Assembly: GCF_035083965.1 (NCBI RefSeq)
Contig: NC_089726.1
Span: 13,211,501 to 13,275,500 of the forward strand
Direction of reading: 5' to 3'
DNA length: 64,000 bases
From: Branchiostoma lanceolatum
Lineage: Eukaryota; Chordata; Leptocardii; Amphioxiformes; Branchiostomatidae
The position numbers and the translations under genes are program-made. The notes beneath the pieces are model-generated. The model saw nothing but the letters and a program-made list of their open reading frames with translations. It was not told where the DNA came from and searched no databases. Positions 35,335-51,614 of this stretch are shown here, piece after piece. Position 1 is the stretch's first letter. Each line of letters opens with the position of its first letter.

Positions 35335-36606
35335 AATGGAACTGTCCAGTCGTCAGTATTGCTTAAATCGTGAAGGCACAAAGGTTCGAAGCTCTTGGAA
35401 TGTTTGATTTAGCTTAACTTCCGGGTCAGACACATACACATGTAGACCGCGGTTCAACCTTCGTGGCCGTCGCTTGCACATCGTGTCAAATCCGATAGGT
35501 GTCACTTTAAACAGTAAGCTATATCAAAGAAGAGCCAACTGACATAAACAACACATCAGAAGTAGAAAGAGTCGAAGAGATCGGAAAATTGTTTTATATT
35601 CGCGCAAGATATTGAATAAAAGTAAATGGGCCAATGGAGCCATTTTAATGGCCAAAACACTGCTCTGGCAAGGAGCAAGCAAATTATTTCTCTAAACGTA
35701 TTGTATACAATTACAAGCTAATGCTTGTGGGAACGAAAAATATAACATAAAAACAACAAAAGACAGAAAACGCAAAAGAAAGTTGCCATATACTGCGTAT
35801 TTTCTTGATATGCATTTTTCGTTTTCGCAAACAGCCCGACCGGGCCCCGGATTGGAAATGGGACCGAAGCATTAGGGTGTCATCCGTTAAAGTAATTTAG
35901 TACTATTAAAAGCTAAATAAATCATCACGACGCACCCTTAGTCTGTACAATTCACGACTTGAATCACGTTTTATGAAAGAAGCAAACAACACATTTTTTT
36001 GTAGTAAAATATCACACACAACCTTTATAAGAATGAATGAACATGCAAGCCTAAAATACAAAGCAAATATGACTCGACTATTTACAGGTACCCATACTTC
36101 ATTGAATCAGGCTGTGTACAATTAATTGTAGGTAATTCAAACTAAAAAAAAACTGCATGCCACAATTCAATATAACAATATTATCACATGTACAAACGTG
36201 TCGTCGGTTAACGATTGGTACTTATTGGCTAGGAGTAATGATCTGGAATAATATTACTCTCTAGAGGCAAGTCTAATCTTGTACTACATTTATATAGATG
36301 ATAAGTACACCAGTCAAGTTGGTGATATTTATAGTTTCTGTGGTTTAGCTTTTACACAGTCTGGCATGATGTATAAAAACCCGTCGTCAAATGTTAAGAG
36401 AGACGATGAAAATAAAATAACTCTTCTCATATGTGAATCTGTACTGGTTTAGTTTTATCTATTTGCAAAGCTAACATGATATCTGTACAATGTTCCAGGC
36501 TAGTGGTAAATGCCATATTTCTACTATTAGCTGCTCTGCCCGACACGACAGAACACTTAGGTCGATCATTTCTGTGCCACAGTTCCTCATCTTTGCCCAA
36601 AAACCA
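35335..36606. other. Intergenic region, no gene recognised
   Basis: AT-rich sequence between METTL27 copy B and the TIR element. At 35825-35880 it contains an inverted relative of the GCTTCGGTCCC repeat of 12378-12590. The short open frames show no domains. Confidence 0.45.
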
Positions 36607-37612
36607 TAGTCTCCGATGCAGACTCCTCCCGGCTGTTTTCTTTTTAGCGAAGCCTTAGGGGCGAGCTTAATAGTATATTTTACGCCCGATTTGCAAGAAT
36701 TCCCAGAATTCCACAGGAATTTCAGGAATCCGTCCGGCCAACTCTGTGGATGCCCTCCTGTCACTTGATACCTCATTAGCACGTCTGGCATCTAGGCACT
36801 CAGCAGTCGATGACAGATGACCTACTTTTACGTGGTGTCAGATTTCGTACTGTCCGGAGTGTGTCAGGGAGTTCACCGGATCTAGTATTCTAGCTTTGAA
36901 AAGGGTTTGCACATCCCAGTTGATCTATTATCACAAAAACGTGCTGAACATCATGCCTCCCACCAAAAAACCTCTGTAAAAACCAAAACTTGAGGAGATC
37001 CAAGCATATAAAGAAAGGCAAAGTTTTAAACGGAACGATAAATAACTTGGGTTACCGCTTGGGCAGTCTACACTGAACGCCTTACGGGGAGGGGTGCGGT
37101 GTCGGAAAAACAACAGTAGCTCCTCGAAAACACATTCTACAGAGCTAGAATAACAACCAAAACGATCATAGGAGCCCCAGCAAACCGATTTTCTAAACTT
37201 CCGGCCTAGTTTCTCACTCCACCTATCCAACAATGCCAGAGAAAAAAGACACTACAACGGGAGTGTACTCCGGCCTTTCCACATATGCTAGGAACTCCTC
37301 GAGTTACATGGTGCCTTTCTATATCTGCTTGGCGGATGCCTTTCGGATTTCTTAGTGCGTTTTGCGCAATATTATGGCAGAACTAAGATCTAGAGTGCTA
37401 CGTTGGTACTTTCCTTACAGTGAAGTAAGATCAATCCAGACACCTTCGCTAAGGCAATGATTTTTAATTGCCACACTTATTCAAGTTACAATTTTTATAC
37501 TATTACTTTTTTTTCTTATTGCTGGCCAGGAATAAGAAGAAAAAAGATGTAATAGTATAAAAACTGTAACTTGAAAAAGAAAACAGCCGGGAGGAGTCTG
37601 CATCGGAGGCTA
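36607..37612. mobile_element. 1.0-kb TIR element with perfect 9-bp target duplication
   Basis: The left end begins TAGTCTCCGATGCAGACTCC and the right end is the reverse complement of TAGCCTCCGATGCAGACTCC; the inverted repeats extend about 38 bp through CTCCCGGCTGTTTTC. A perfect 9-bp direct repeat CAAAAACCA lies outside both ends (36598-36606, 37613-37621). A second inverted repeat sits inside the right end (CAAGTTACAATTTTTATACT near 37482 and its partner near 37575). No transposase frame. It is a long relative of the TAGCC/9-bp group. Confidence 0.85.
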
Positions 37613-37880
37613 CAAAAACCACAGCTGCCGTATTGGTCCATTCTTGAACATTGCCGTGATGCTCACATATACTAGTACCCTGGTGTTTGAAGCACCTCGG
37701 CGTTTTTATAATAATATTAGTGTGCATATGCATGTGCTTATTGGTAAACAGTACATACAAATCATATACATGCTACGGGAGTCCTTGGTTTTCTAGACAT
37801 AGTTGGAAGTTTAATGTATTGTGATAGTTGCGAGTCTTGTGTTTTTTGTTGATTACCTAGCTATAGGCCTATTCAGATAG

Positions 37881-37886
37881 TTTATT
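37881..37886 (-). terminator. Candidate polyadenylation signal for the fibrinogen-domain gene
   Basis: AATAAA on the minus strand 19 nt after the stop codon. This is unusually close but canonical; other downstream signals may be used. Confidence 0.4.
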
Positions 37887-37904
37887 TGTTTTCTAGTTTA
37901 TATC

Positions 37905-40900
37905 TTATGGAAGCTCTAAGTCCCTTTTGAAGTCTCTCGGTCTGATCTTCATGGATACCGACTTCAGAGAAACAACTTTCTTCCATTTGTACCAAACTAC
38001 ACCCTCCAACCACCCACAACAGTCGTCTAACCCGCAGCAGGTCTGTCCGTGGAACTCTGATCGCCAGTCCTCCCGATTCCGACAGTTTCCCAGGTACTTC
38101 CCGTTGATGAAGGCGCCTCCGCATTCGAAACTGTCCATGCTGCAGCTGCCGAACACCGGCGTCCAGCGGGGCGTGCAGCCGCAGTGCCACCAGCCGTCGC
38201 TTCGCAGCCCGGCGCAGTTATGGTAGTCCTTCTCGTCGTTGTCCTGGTCAACAGTGGAGAACTTGGCGCCGTTGTGCCCCTGGAAACCGTCCCCTGCCGT
38301 CCCGCTGTAGTTCCCAATCGACAGCTGGTAGTAGGTCCACTCACCTCCCACTTTGAAGACGTCGTACCGCGCCCAGGCACTATTGTCTTCCCAATCTTCC
38401 ATGTCGATGCGCAAGGTATAGTTTCTCTGGTTCGTCAAGAAGTACATGTTGTCCAACCCGAGCCAGTATTCGCCCCGAATCTTCCCGAAGCGGCGTTTGT
38501 ACTGGTGCCAGGTTCTGTTGAAGAGGACGGAGCCGTCCAGACGCCGCTGGATGACTGTCCAGCCTCCTCCGTCCGTGGTCATGTCGCAGAAGACGTCCAT
38601 CGGACGGCGCTCCTTCCCCAGTCGGGCTGTGATGGAGTTGATGCCGTCCGATCGCTGGCCGTTGTAGTACAGGTCGGCACAGTCCATAGCATACTGGGCC
38701 TGGGGCTGATAGTCTGCGGGAATAGAAATAGCGAACGTTAACTACAGTGGAAGAAGACCGTTCTCCAGTTTCTTCATTTTATATCAAGAAACATTTTCAT
38801 GTTCCTGTCATGCGTAAAAACACATATAAAACAGCAGCAACTGCATGGTATGAACCAAGTTGCTTGAAAAGCTATTACAAAGGTTGTAAAAACTAACGTA
38901 CTTTCTGTTGTCGTTGATAGTTTGGGCATTGTGGTGACCTTAACGGGTGTAGGTCTAGTTGTGGGCTCCACATCTTGAGGGCCCGGAGTTAGTGGCTGTT
39001 CCGCAGTGCCAGTGTCACCCTCTGCGCCAGACTCGTCCTGCTGGACGCCTTCTTTCCCCTGGGTCGACAGGTGGTTGTTAGGCCGACTGGTCCCGGTAGG
39101 GGGAGTAACCGGTGTGTCACCAATGCTGTTCGATTCTGTGTCCGAGGATGCCGTGTTCGCATCTTCACACTGGCATCCGTTGAACATTCTGTATAGTTTG
39201 GAAACGTGCTCTGGGGATAGATGGATGCGATAGAAGTGTTAAAGTTGCGTCTGCACCAAATTCAAGAAACCATTCACCAATTCATCATGCATATTTTGTT
39301 TTATTCTAATGTCGTCAGAACCACTCATTGACCGGAAAATCAAGTGACTACTTTTTCGAGCCATTTATTTGGCGTCGACATAGAATAAGATAGTGTTCTT
39401 AATAGCCCGCTGCACCTTACCTTCCAGTTTGTCCAGTTTCCGCTGCTGCTGTGCGATCGTGGACTTCAGCGCAGCGTTCTCGTCCTGTAAAACTGTCAAT
39501 CAAAAAGTATACGAAGATTACTTCTCTCATGAGTTAACGTTGGATAACAATACATGACGATATGATGGTTTCTTTGTTCAAACTCTTCAGTCTGAGTGAA
39601 CTTCAACATTTAGCACATTTGCTCCTTGTCGTCATCTCTTCGTGTGGTGTTCGAGTAAACAACACCAATCAAAACCTGTTCTAGTCACAGCACACGCTAA
39701 TACCTGACCTTTCATCTAATGCCAAATATTCCATATCGCCCACTCATGACTTAGATCTGTGCAACCTAGCCTAAGTATAGGGATCAAATCTGCTTTCTTT
39801 CTCATATCTACTCCGCGCCATTTCCTTAAACCTATACTTTACCAAACATTTCCCCTCAGGAGGTGGAGTTTAGAAATGAAAAAGATGCTTGAAAAACAAC
39901 ACAGTGACATTGCTAAGGTCGAGGTCTTTTATTGTTTTTTTTTAGAAGATGCATCAGATTTTCATTCGTCAACTCTAGAGGAATACGTTTTCATATGTAA
40001 GAGCTGTTCCTTTTTTCAAGATATCTAAGGGAGAAAAGGCCTTGAGCATTCGCAATTTAAAATATATACAATAAAATTTGTGATTAAAGGCCCCAAACCC
40101 ACCCCTCGCGCCTAACATTGTACTTTGCGCTCCAGGGCCCTATACTCCCAGCTATGTAAAAAAACGGCACCAGCTGCAGGCACAAGACATTAACTTTCAC
40201 CTGGTTGTCTTGAACAGTATCTGTACCTGTAGGCGGTGGTTTAGATGTTGTACACCTGTCCCCGAGCTAGGCTATACGCACCTAGGCGTGTGTGTCACAA
40301 GAGGCGTGGGAAAAACTGGCCCCAGATAAACGCAGCGACCCGAAAACTCGTTCGAAGGACCCTCAGAACTCCGGCTGAGTAGACATTGAAAGATGAAACT
40401 TAGTATAGTAACTTTATTGCTACAATAAAAAAGGACTAAAGGCCGGGTCGTCGTGTCATTCTGTCACTGCCGAACCAACGATGTCATTGTTACTGATGCG
40501 AAAAATTACAGATGTCAATCATGACAGTTTACAATATACTTTACTGTAAATGTTTGACCTCCGTCCACTTGTATGTCAACTGTTGGCGCCTGGCGAAATG
40601 TTAGTTAAGGAAGCCATAAACACCGTCTATTGTTACCGGACATGCCGAGATCATCTCATAAGATGTGGTCTGACTACTGTGGCGCCTTGGCTAGCGTTCT
40701 GGTCATTTCTTGTTTTCGTGCCTCGGTGTTTTCAAAACACGACGCACTGTTACCACCAGTCACAGAAATTTAGGGCGCATGTCATTTGAGACTACACGTG
40801 GTACGGTTGGGGGAGACAAGCTCTCCTACGTTTCCATGGAAACAAACAAACCAAGGAAAATACAAACAACAAGCAAGCAAAGAAACAGCGCTCGTATGAT

Positions 40901-43871
40901 CTAAAGTAGCGTTGGATGGCAGAAACGCCAACCCTTGACGAACTAGATACATGACCAGCAATCAGCTACCGATGCATGTCTACAAACCGCATGTGAAGAC
41001 TTGTCAGTATACGCCGTGACTTAAGGCACGTCTTGACTTGATTCATGAGTTGTGATATGTCTTCAGTTCCTATTCTGTGATTTTATGCATGTCGCGTAGA
41101 AATTTAAGGACTACAAATCGACTTTTGCCCCCTACAAGTCACACGAACAAGGACACACAATCTAAGCTTCTTCGAACAACTCAAGACACGTGGCCATGGG
41201 TCGTGTACTGCTAAGGCACAATCAAATCCCAGTGTAGCCTAGCTACTCAATTCGTGTCACTTGTCATACCTCAAGTTCCTGTCATGTGAGTGACATACTA
41301 GTGCACTCAAGTCCCTAACCTGGGGCGATTCCAACCTTCCGAGACGTCCAGGGGTCGTCAATTCTTTTAGCATTTCTTAGCGCTACCTTTGTCCTTGACC
41401 TTGAGGACCTGTCACAACCATTTTAGACTCGCTGACTTTAAAACACACATACAGTGTAGTACTAATCTATATCAGGTCCAGCTTGATTTTTCATTTTCCT
41501 GACAGAAAGAAAATAACCACTATCTTTTTCTTCGACAGAACACTTTAGAAACGAACATCTACTGTTTTCTGGGGGTAGTGGGTGTAGGTTGGTGTATACA
41601 CTGTCGAGGAAAAATTACTACACTATCAAAAGTTGATTTTAGAATCTTACTAGCTTATAATACATTCAGCTCATGAGCTCGATCGGGATGTTTAAGATAC
41701 GAACATCTGGGATTGTTGTCCCGGACCCGGTCCGTGAGAAGTGGGAAGGTCTATATAATGACAATGGTTACTGCGCCAACATGTACTTCCGACATGCTGT
41801 GATTATGTGCTCAGTATGGAAGGGTTTAGGAGTGGTCTGACCACATTGTAAGAAGATGTTACTTGCATTGAGCTGGGTTATCCACGGTGATATATACGGG
41901 TTAGGCAGGATAAGCACGCATAGACTAGCCCGGGTGCCGTCCTAGTTAGTTTACATTTACAAGGCAACTTGGACCCGGGGCTCCTATACTCACCTCTCCA
42001 ACTTATTATAAGCCACAATAAGCTAACTAGGCTTCACCCAGGCTAGGTGGAGGAAACAATTATATCATCGCTTGTTAGTCAGAATATCAGAAAAATCCCC
42101 GAGCTAGAATCTTGTTTTCGTTGTGTTCTTAAATTATTCGTCACATTGACCCCGTCGCCGATAGTATATGTGTTGTGAATATCATGTTTATCAGTTGATG
42201 CGATGACTGCTGCTAGAAGGGTTATGATTGTCTTTTATTGAAAAAAGAAGAACTCGAGTTTTGACTGTCTTCCTATTAGGGCACTCTTTTGTATTGGTTA
42301 CCCGGTTAGACAGCCGAAATAAAGAAGGTTAAAAAGACAAAATCACAGCATGAAAGGGGGGCCGTCTACACCCCTAGCTCCAACCTTAAGTTAAGTGTTA
42401 CCGGAGGGGAATTCTTATGGTTTTCCACGATAATGTGCAGTCGGCACGCTTGTTTGCGTGTTTCCAGCGATGTTTTTACTCGATTCACCCATGCGTAAAT
42501 GCGATTGGCTCAGGGCGCCCCTACGTGGGTGAGGTTAGAAGGGCAGGTAGACCTGAGTCGCATATCTTCTGCAGTGCTACTATGTCCTGCTGTGAATTGG
42601 CCAAGTCACCTGGCTTCAAATCATTAGGGCCTCCTTAAATAGCCCATTAACGCTCTGTGATCTATGGTGATTGATTGCATTTTCTACGTCTTACAAAAAG
42701 ACGGAATAAACCCCGGCAATCTAAAAAAATGTTTCAAAAAAATATCAGCTCTACCACGTCAAATTCGGTCAAACCGCGTGTCACTTTGGACAAGCGTGCT
42801 ACACGATCTTTTTATACTGAACACCGGTGCACCATATTTCTATGTAACGTTGGAACCGTTTAGAGGTAATCACCAGTAAAGAAGCGGTGTCATAAACTTG
42901 CAATTATGTGATTGTCGTAAATACAGCCTCGGGGTTTTGTATCTCTTTGTTTAATGTGTCCTTGTCAATATTCGCCCCTCTACCACAACACGTACACGAT
43001 GTTTGAAGTTTTCGAAACGACATTAAAAAAGAGCGAGGTACATGAACATGTCTATATCCCCCACAATGGCTACAGCCCCAAACTAATCACTGCTCTGACT
43101 GATAGTCGTTAACGTACCTGCCACAGCGCCTTCCACCTGCGCGTTGGTGACGACGTTCCCGCCCGTGGAAGTGCCGTCTGCCCGGGGTACTCCGTCTGAG
43201 CTGTCCTGTACGTGCTGGTGAAACTGCACGATGAGACCGTCGATAGCTGCCTCCAACATGACCAGCCTGGCGTACAGGTCTCCCGACTCGCCGTCAGACC
43301 CCCCTCCCCCACCGCCCGCCTCTCTCATATAGACGTCCAAATCGTTGATCCTCTTGTCCTGAGCGTCACACCTGGCCTGAAACCGGCTGGCAAACTCTTC
43401 TTGTTTCGTCTCCAGTCCTTCCAGGTAACCGTCAACGCGGGTGGTTTGACGCTGCTGCGCCTCCCACCTCTCGTTGGCGAGGTTAGTTTGTTCCTGGTTG
43501 CCTTTCTCCAGCCCAGCTAGAGAGCGCCAAATCTGGTCGTGAACTTGCTGCAGTTTGACCAGAGTTTCCCTCAAGCTGCTGACGTCGTCGCCGTGGAGGT
43601 TGAGGAGGTCCTCCACCTCCTGCATCCGTTCCCTCTGCTCGCCGATGCCGGCTCGGAGCGCCGCGACGTGCTGCAGCATTTCGCCCTCCATGCCCGCCAA
43701 CCTCCGCTCCAGTCGCCGCACGCGTCGGTTCCGGTCCTTACGATTCTTCTTACCGCCCCTTTCTTTCTCTTTCTCCCTCTCCTTCTTCGTCTCCCCTTCT
43801 GCTGCCTGTGCCGCACACGTCAAAGCTGTCAGGGCGACAACAGCCACGACAAACACACGATAGCTGACCAT
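37905..43871 (-). CDS. Secreted coiled-coil protein with fibrinogen C-terminal domain
   Basis: Predicted ficolin/angiopoietin-like extracellular lectin of about 638 aa. Minus-strand exons: 43137-43871 (or ending at 43118), 39421-39484, 38902-39210, 37905-38713. The N-terminus has a signal peptide (MVSYRVFVVAVVALTALTCA), a basic KKEREKEKERGGKK stretch and a long heptad coiled coil with a GGGGGGSDG spacer. A second coiled coil follows (QQQRKLDKLEEHVSKLY), then a Thr/Pro-rich linker and the FReD (DCADLYYNGQ, DGGGWTVIQRR, GEYWLGLDN, Ca-site DQDNDEKD). Between WWHCGC and NGKYLG the domain has a cysteine-rich insertion, and CCGLDDCCGW follows, both unusual for the family. The start is the ATG at 43871; the upstream extension begins with GTG only. 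The exon 1 donor is uncertain because the stronger site is out of phase with the next exon. Confidence 0.8.
41926..42045. mobile_element. 120-bp TAGCC-ended inverted-repeat element
   Basis: The left end reads TAGCCCGGGTG, leading to CTAGTTAG; the right end is the reverse complement of TAGCCTGGGTG, again leading to CTAGTTAG. The ends resemble the 3291/7198 pair. I see no 9-bp target duplication, so the insertion is old or one end has been lost. It lies in the large first intron of the fibrinogen-domain gene. Confidence 0.6.
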
Positions 43872-46454
43872 CTTCCTGGTTTTCACAACGTGCTCCTACT
43901 GTCTTCGTATCTCCCCACGTTTTAAACAGCTCGAACGTTACACACAGAATATACTATCTAGTACTACCTGCGCAGCTGGGCCCTCCCCTGCAGCGGTATC
44001 GCACGACCGGTCAGGCGTGAGAACCAATGACAAAACTCGTATCATCCCAAACAATGATGAGTCATTATACGGACCAGGGGTCACTCCCCAGTTTAAGAAC
44101 CTGTCCCACACACAAGTTTCTCACTGCAAATAGCAACAACATAAAACTTCCTTTCGGATGTTTATATAAACTTTTTTTCGTGGAAAGGATGTGGCTTAGG
44201 ACAGGAAACGAATGTATTATCAGTTTCCAAGGGAGCGGTCCTTTCGAAGTAAGAATTAACTTGCGATTTGTAACGACCCATTTCATTTCCAACATACTAC
44301 AGTGTCAAGATCCGTGGGACAAGATCAATGGTCATTTAATCATTCATAGGATTCAGAGCATTCTCAGTGGTTATACAAGTGGCCACGTCAAATATGGTAT
44401 CATCATGCATAATTGGGGAAGCTTTTTCTCTAATTCTATGACAAGCAAACATTGGGACCATAGATTTTACCTTCCCACTCCCTCTTCCTTGGAAAAAAAA
44501 CGTAACGTAAGAGAGTTTCCATCTGCTTGAAGGTGATAGGCCCGTGTCACCGACCTCCTCGTGGCCTGACGACGGAAGATGACAAAGCGACCAGGTTAAC
44601 GGGGAAAGGGGAGGCACGTAAAAGATCACTATCAGTGACAACCATACCCGTGTACAGATAAACTCTCACTAGGACCTGGTGCACGCATAATTCATTCCAA
44701 CAATAAGACATTACTAAAGCCGTCCCATCGGCGACCTACCAGATCAAAAATGGTGGTTAAGTTAGATTTCAATGCACAAAAGACAGGTATGTCGTGCCAT
44801 ATTGTTTGGTGCTTTTCCTCCAGCAAATGGTCATTCTTGGTGCCCCATGTAATCATTATTATTCACTCCAGACTGAGCAATGTAAAAAGGAGTTAAGAAA
44901 ATTGGGGTCATTTTGGGCTCAACCACAATCAGAGTCGTTTTAAAGACTTAAAAGTGTAGCCGTAATCATAAGTGCAGATAGTATGTTTATCCGTAGAGAA
45001 AATATCAGGAACTTCGAGTATAGGACCAGAGCTAAGGCTAAATTAAGGTGGTGAAGTGTGGTACAGATAGAGTTGTTGCTATTTGATGATAACATGATAG
45101 CTCTAAGTTCTTGCGTGTAGGTGTAACTCGTCCGCTGTTTCCTTTGGACTTCTACCTATCGAGTCGTCCCGTCACAACTTCAATGTTTGACTGGCAAGGC
45201 CCTCTTCAAATATACATACATGTAACAGTTATACAATGTGTCTCTCATAAACGGACGAATGCAACATGCATGTAAAAGCACACAAAGTGGTTGATACTTC
45301 ACGGACAGTTGAACACCTTAATCCATGGGATAACAAAACCAACGTTTCATCCCTCAACAAGGGTCACTACACATGACTCATGAGCCAGCTTTTGTAACTT
45401 TAAATCTCGAAAGTCCCGTAAATTCTAATCAAAACATGATGCAGATTCCACACTTGCTTTTCTTTGCACACGCCCATTTACATCCAACCTCAGTTGGAAT
45501 AGCTTCCGATTCGTAACTATCCTCGTGTCTAGGAATCGTTAAGATACTTACAGAGTCAAGACCAATACTTTTCGATCGTATGATAAAATGCATCTACCCA
45601 TATTATCATAAAAACGGAGTTAATAATATATCATAGAAGAAATGCGTCATTGAATGTTTGAAATAACAAGTACTTGACGTAAGGAAGAAGGAACAACAAT
45701 CGGAAGTTCAAAACTGTTTGGAATGCGTGTTTCGTGTGATCCACCGATAAAGTACAGGTTTGCACCCCGGCATTGGATAAACATCCCTCTACACGTCACA
45801 CCAGTGTCAGTAACGTTACACTGGGATGCCCACAGAATGTTTCATACTACTGAGAACGCCAGGAATGTTTTAGTAGGTTGGGCAGGAGTAGTTTGAAGCT
45901 TGCGTGCGCTGTAACTTGTGTAAGTTTACATCCTGTTGTGTGTAAACGGGCGTCAGTGTTTGTAGTAAATCAGTTCGTTACTGCGAAAGCCAGCATGATC
46001 CAGCGTCCTTGGGTTCACCGAAAAGCTTCAGTAACTCATGGATATACATGTTTCGGTCCAGTTAGCTTGAAGAGGAAACTGCGGCACGGTAGTCGTTTTA
46101 CTTTCCGAGATTGACGGATGCATTCTTCTTGGCGTGGCTTCATAGTCACATATCAAAAGGGTGGGGTAGCGGACTGGACGAGATATCTGCCTATCAGAAA
46201 ATCTCTTGCTCTGTCACATTCAGTGTTGGGGCTGTGTTTTTGTTGTTTTTGAGCAGAGTCATGTAGACTTTTTGAGTCAATGAAAAGTTGCATGGATTGA
46301 AAGAATTCGTCGATCGCGAATAAGTGTAGCATTCAGCACCAAAAATGGCTAAGTATGCATTGCACGTATGGCTTTTCAAAGTAATAATCATTGAGAGAAT
46401 GATATTTTGTTCAAGACGTTTTCTTAGTCAAGTGTATTATTGATCCACAAATCC
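43872..46454. other. Intergenic region between the fibrinogen-domain and sulfotransferase genes
   Basis: No exon or repeat family recognised. It should contain the promoter of the minus-strand fibrinogen-domain gene next to 43.9 kb and the 3' end of the sulfotransferase gene near 46.4 kb. Open frames here are domain-free. Confidence 0.4.
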
Positions 46455-49219
<2,765 letters not shown>

Positions 49220-51614
49220 TGTTCTCAATACTCTTCGTTACTTAGGCTAGCCTCGTTGCCGTTGAACTACGGTATGCTCAGTTTATGAAAGAAAACTGAA
49301 TGGGAGCTAACATCGAGGGCACAATTAAACCACACTATCTAAGAATTTAAGTAAGTTCTATATAGGTAGTGAATTTTAAGTTCTATATATAATCAATAAA
49401 AAATACGAAAATAATCCCAAAGTCTTGGGATGTGACACTAGCTGTTCAGTCTATGAAGTTTCCCTGGGTACTCCGCGATTTCTACAGATCTCTGGTCCAA
49501 CCCTGTATCAATTCAAGAAGGTAGGTAGATTATTTGTTGGTATAAAGTGCTAATTGTTTCGTGACAAGACTGGTCGGTTGCGCCAAAACAGATTCATAGT
49601 CATCCGATTGATGCACTGCTAGAACATTTTGGCTTGTCAAACAAAGAATCTTGTGTGGGACTGGGACCTAAAAACTCTCTCAAATGACTGTAGGAACATC
49701 CTCACTAAATAGAACGATTGGAGTCAGATGTGCAAAAGTTAGGTGTGACAGGGCGTTCAGTGTAATAAAAGGGCGGTTATACCGGCTATACACGTATACA
49801 GATGACAGCACATAATTTTTTCAAGGACAATGAGAACATATACACATTGAGTGTGCAACGAACTCGACATTACTAGTCTACCACGTGTACTGCCCGTGTC
49901 TATTTCTGTGATAGATTTGACCCAAATCACTGTATCCATTCATGTTCACGTCAACCTTACAGCTTTATACAAGACCTATGAAAGCAGTCCAGGTTAACAT
50001 AACATACTGACAATAGACAACAATGCATGTACCAGTTATCTTCAAACTAACGCCACACCAGTAAGACGACTTTAACCGTCAAAGATCTTCAAACTGTGAC
50101 TGTAAATCTTGACTTACATATTTGTCTTGTGAACCCCACACTAGGCGATGGTGGCGTATGTTTTATAGAATGTATTTAGGCTGAAGAATGTGTGAAAGGT
50201 TGAAGGTAACATGGCACACTGTTTTTGGCAATATATAGTTGTTCGGGTAGGGGTCAAGTTAGGCGTTACCCGCCGTACGTGTCTGCCAGAATTGTCTAGC
50301 GCCGCGGTAAGGTCAAATTGGGACAGATGTCTCAACATTACAAGGGGATGAAGAATGAAAAGTTCTGGCGGTATTGAATACAATCTAAATTTGGGTTACC
50401 CACCCATGGGCAGCGAAGAATAGTTTCTCATAAGAAAATGTGCGTTAGTTTAGTGACTATCATGAGAAAAAACTCTGATAGCTGCCAATGTTGTTGTGGA
50501 TGACGGCCCTGGCTTGACAGAGTTGTCGAGCGAGGTTTGGCTTTAACGTTACTGTTAATGGAGCCCTAAGGGCAAGACGCTCCCATGTCGCTTTTGTTAT
50601 TAGGCCTATAGGATTTTCCGTCTACGAAGTACTTGTGCATGTGGCCGTACCGAATCTATTAACCCGATCATAGTAGCACACCCTGCACAGTATTATGCAG
50701 TTTACATCTAAATCGCCAGAGGTCCTGTTGGGTGACATGTCATGCGCCTACGGCATCTATCTGATCCTATCTGACCTGTCAATTCGGCGGGAATGCCAGC
50801 CTCTCCAGCAAAATATCTCTTGGTTACTTTAAAGTAACACGTGTCATTCTTGAATAATTTGACCCACCGTATTCCTGTGTGAAAGGGAGAGACTGCAGGC
50901 AATTCCCGAATCTGTGTGTCTAAATATAGGACTTTGTTTTGTCCCCAAGTTTTGAAGCAAGTTCCCAGGAAATTTTCCAATCCTGCATCCATCAATCTGT
51001 AAGATGCTGTATTTATCAGAATGTCCGAGGCGAGATGAATTTTGAACTGTCTTGAATTCAGATGCAAACTCTATTGAACCTAAGGTAAGCGTCGCAGTAC
51101 ATACCAATGAGCAGATACCGTTATCTATCTATCTTTAGTTGATGTCAAAGTTTGGAGGGAGGGGGGCATACAAGATTTTTTGCTAATGATAATATGCAGT
51201 GTAACTTGGGGCTTTTGTGCTCTATTCGTTCTTCTTTCCAATTTCAATATAATAGATATAATCGCCTCTTGTCGACGGTAATCGCGTGCTCCTCCATGGC
51301 AAGGGTCTAGAGAAATTATGACTGATTTATAATACAGATGAAAAAAATACTATTTGCTCAAACTTTCTAATAAAAGAATACCATGTAACCATGGTGAAGC
51401 AACTGTGAGCTTTTGTAACAGCGAAATATATGAAATTATGAATGCAAATGATGAAGACACCTATGTATGATTTTCCAACAAATTCAATAACTCCTATGTT
51501 TTTGACTTCTGAAGTGCGAGTTATCAGTATCAGGAAATTTAAGATTCCTAAAACATCAGTGGTTGCCTTTGCTGTGTCCTGTAGAAGACTGTCCGTCCCT
51601 CAGAAGGTGCCGAC
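49220..51614. other. Intergenic region between divergent sulfotransferase and MOV10L1 genes
   Basis: The two genes are head to head about 2.4 kb apart. No coding exon recognised. Near 51580 the sequence TGTCCTGTAG just before the MOV10L1 start could be an acceptor for a 5' untranslated exon. Promoter motifs not identifiable by eye. Confidence 0.4.

Noticed and set aside
38184-38741. 185-codon frame on the + strand
   Set aside because: Antisense shadow of the fibrinogen-domain exon, which has clear family motifs on the other strand.
43539-43925. 128-codon frame on the + strand
   Set aside because: Antisense to the coiled-coil exon; no independent support.
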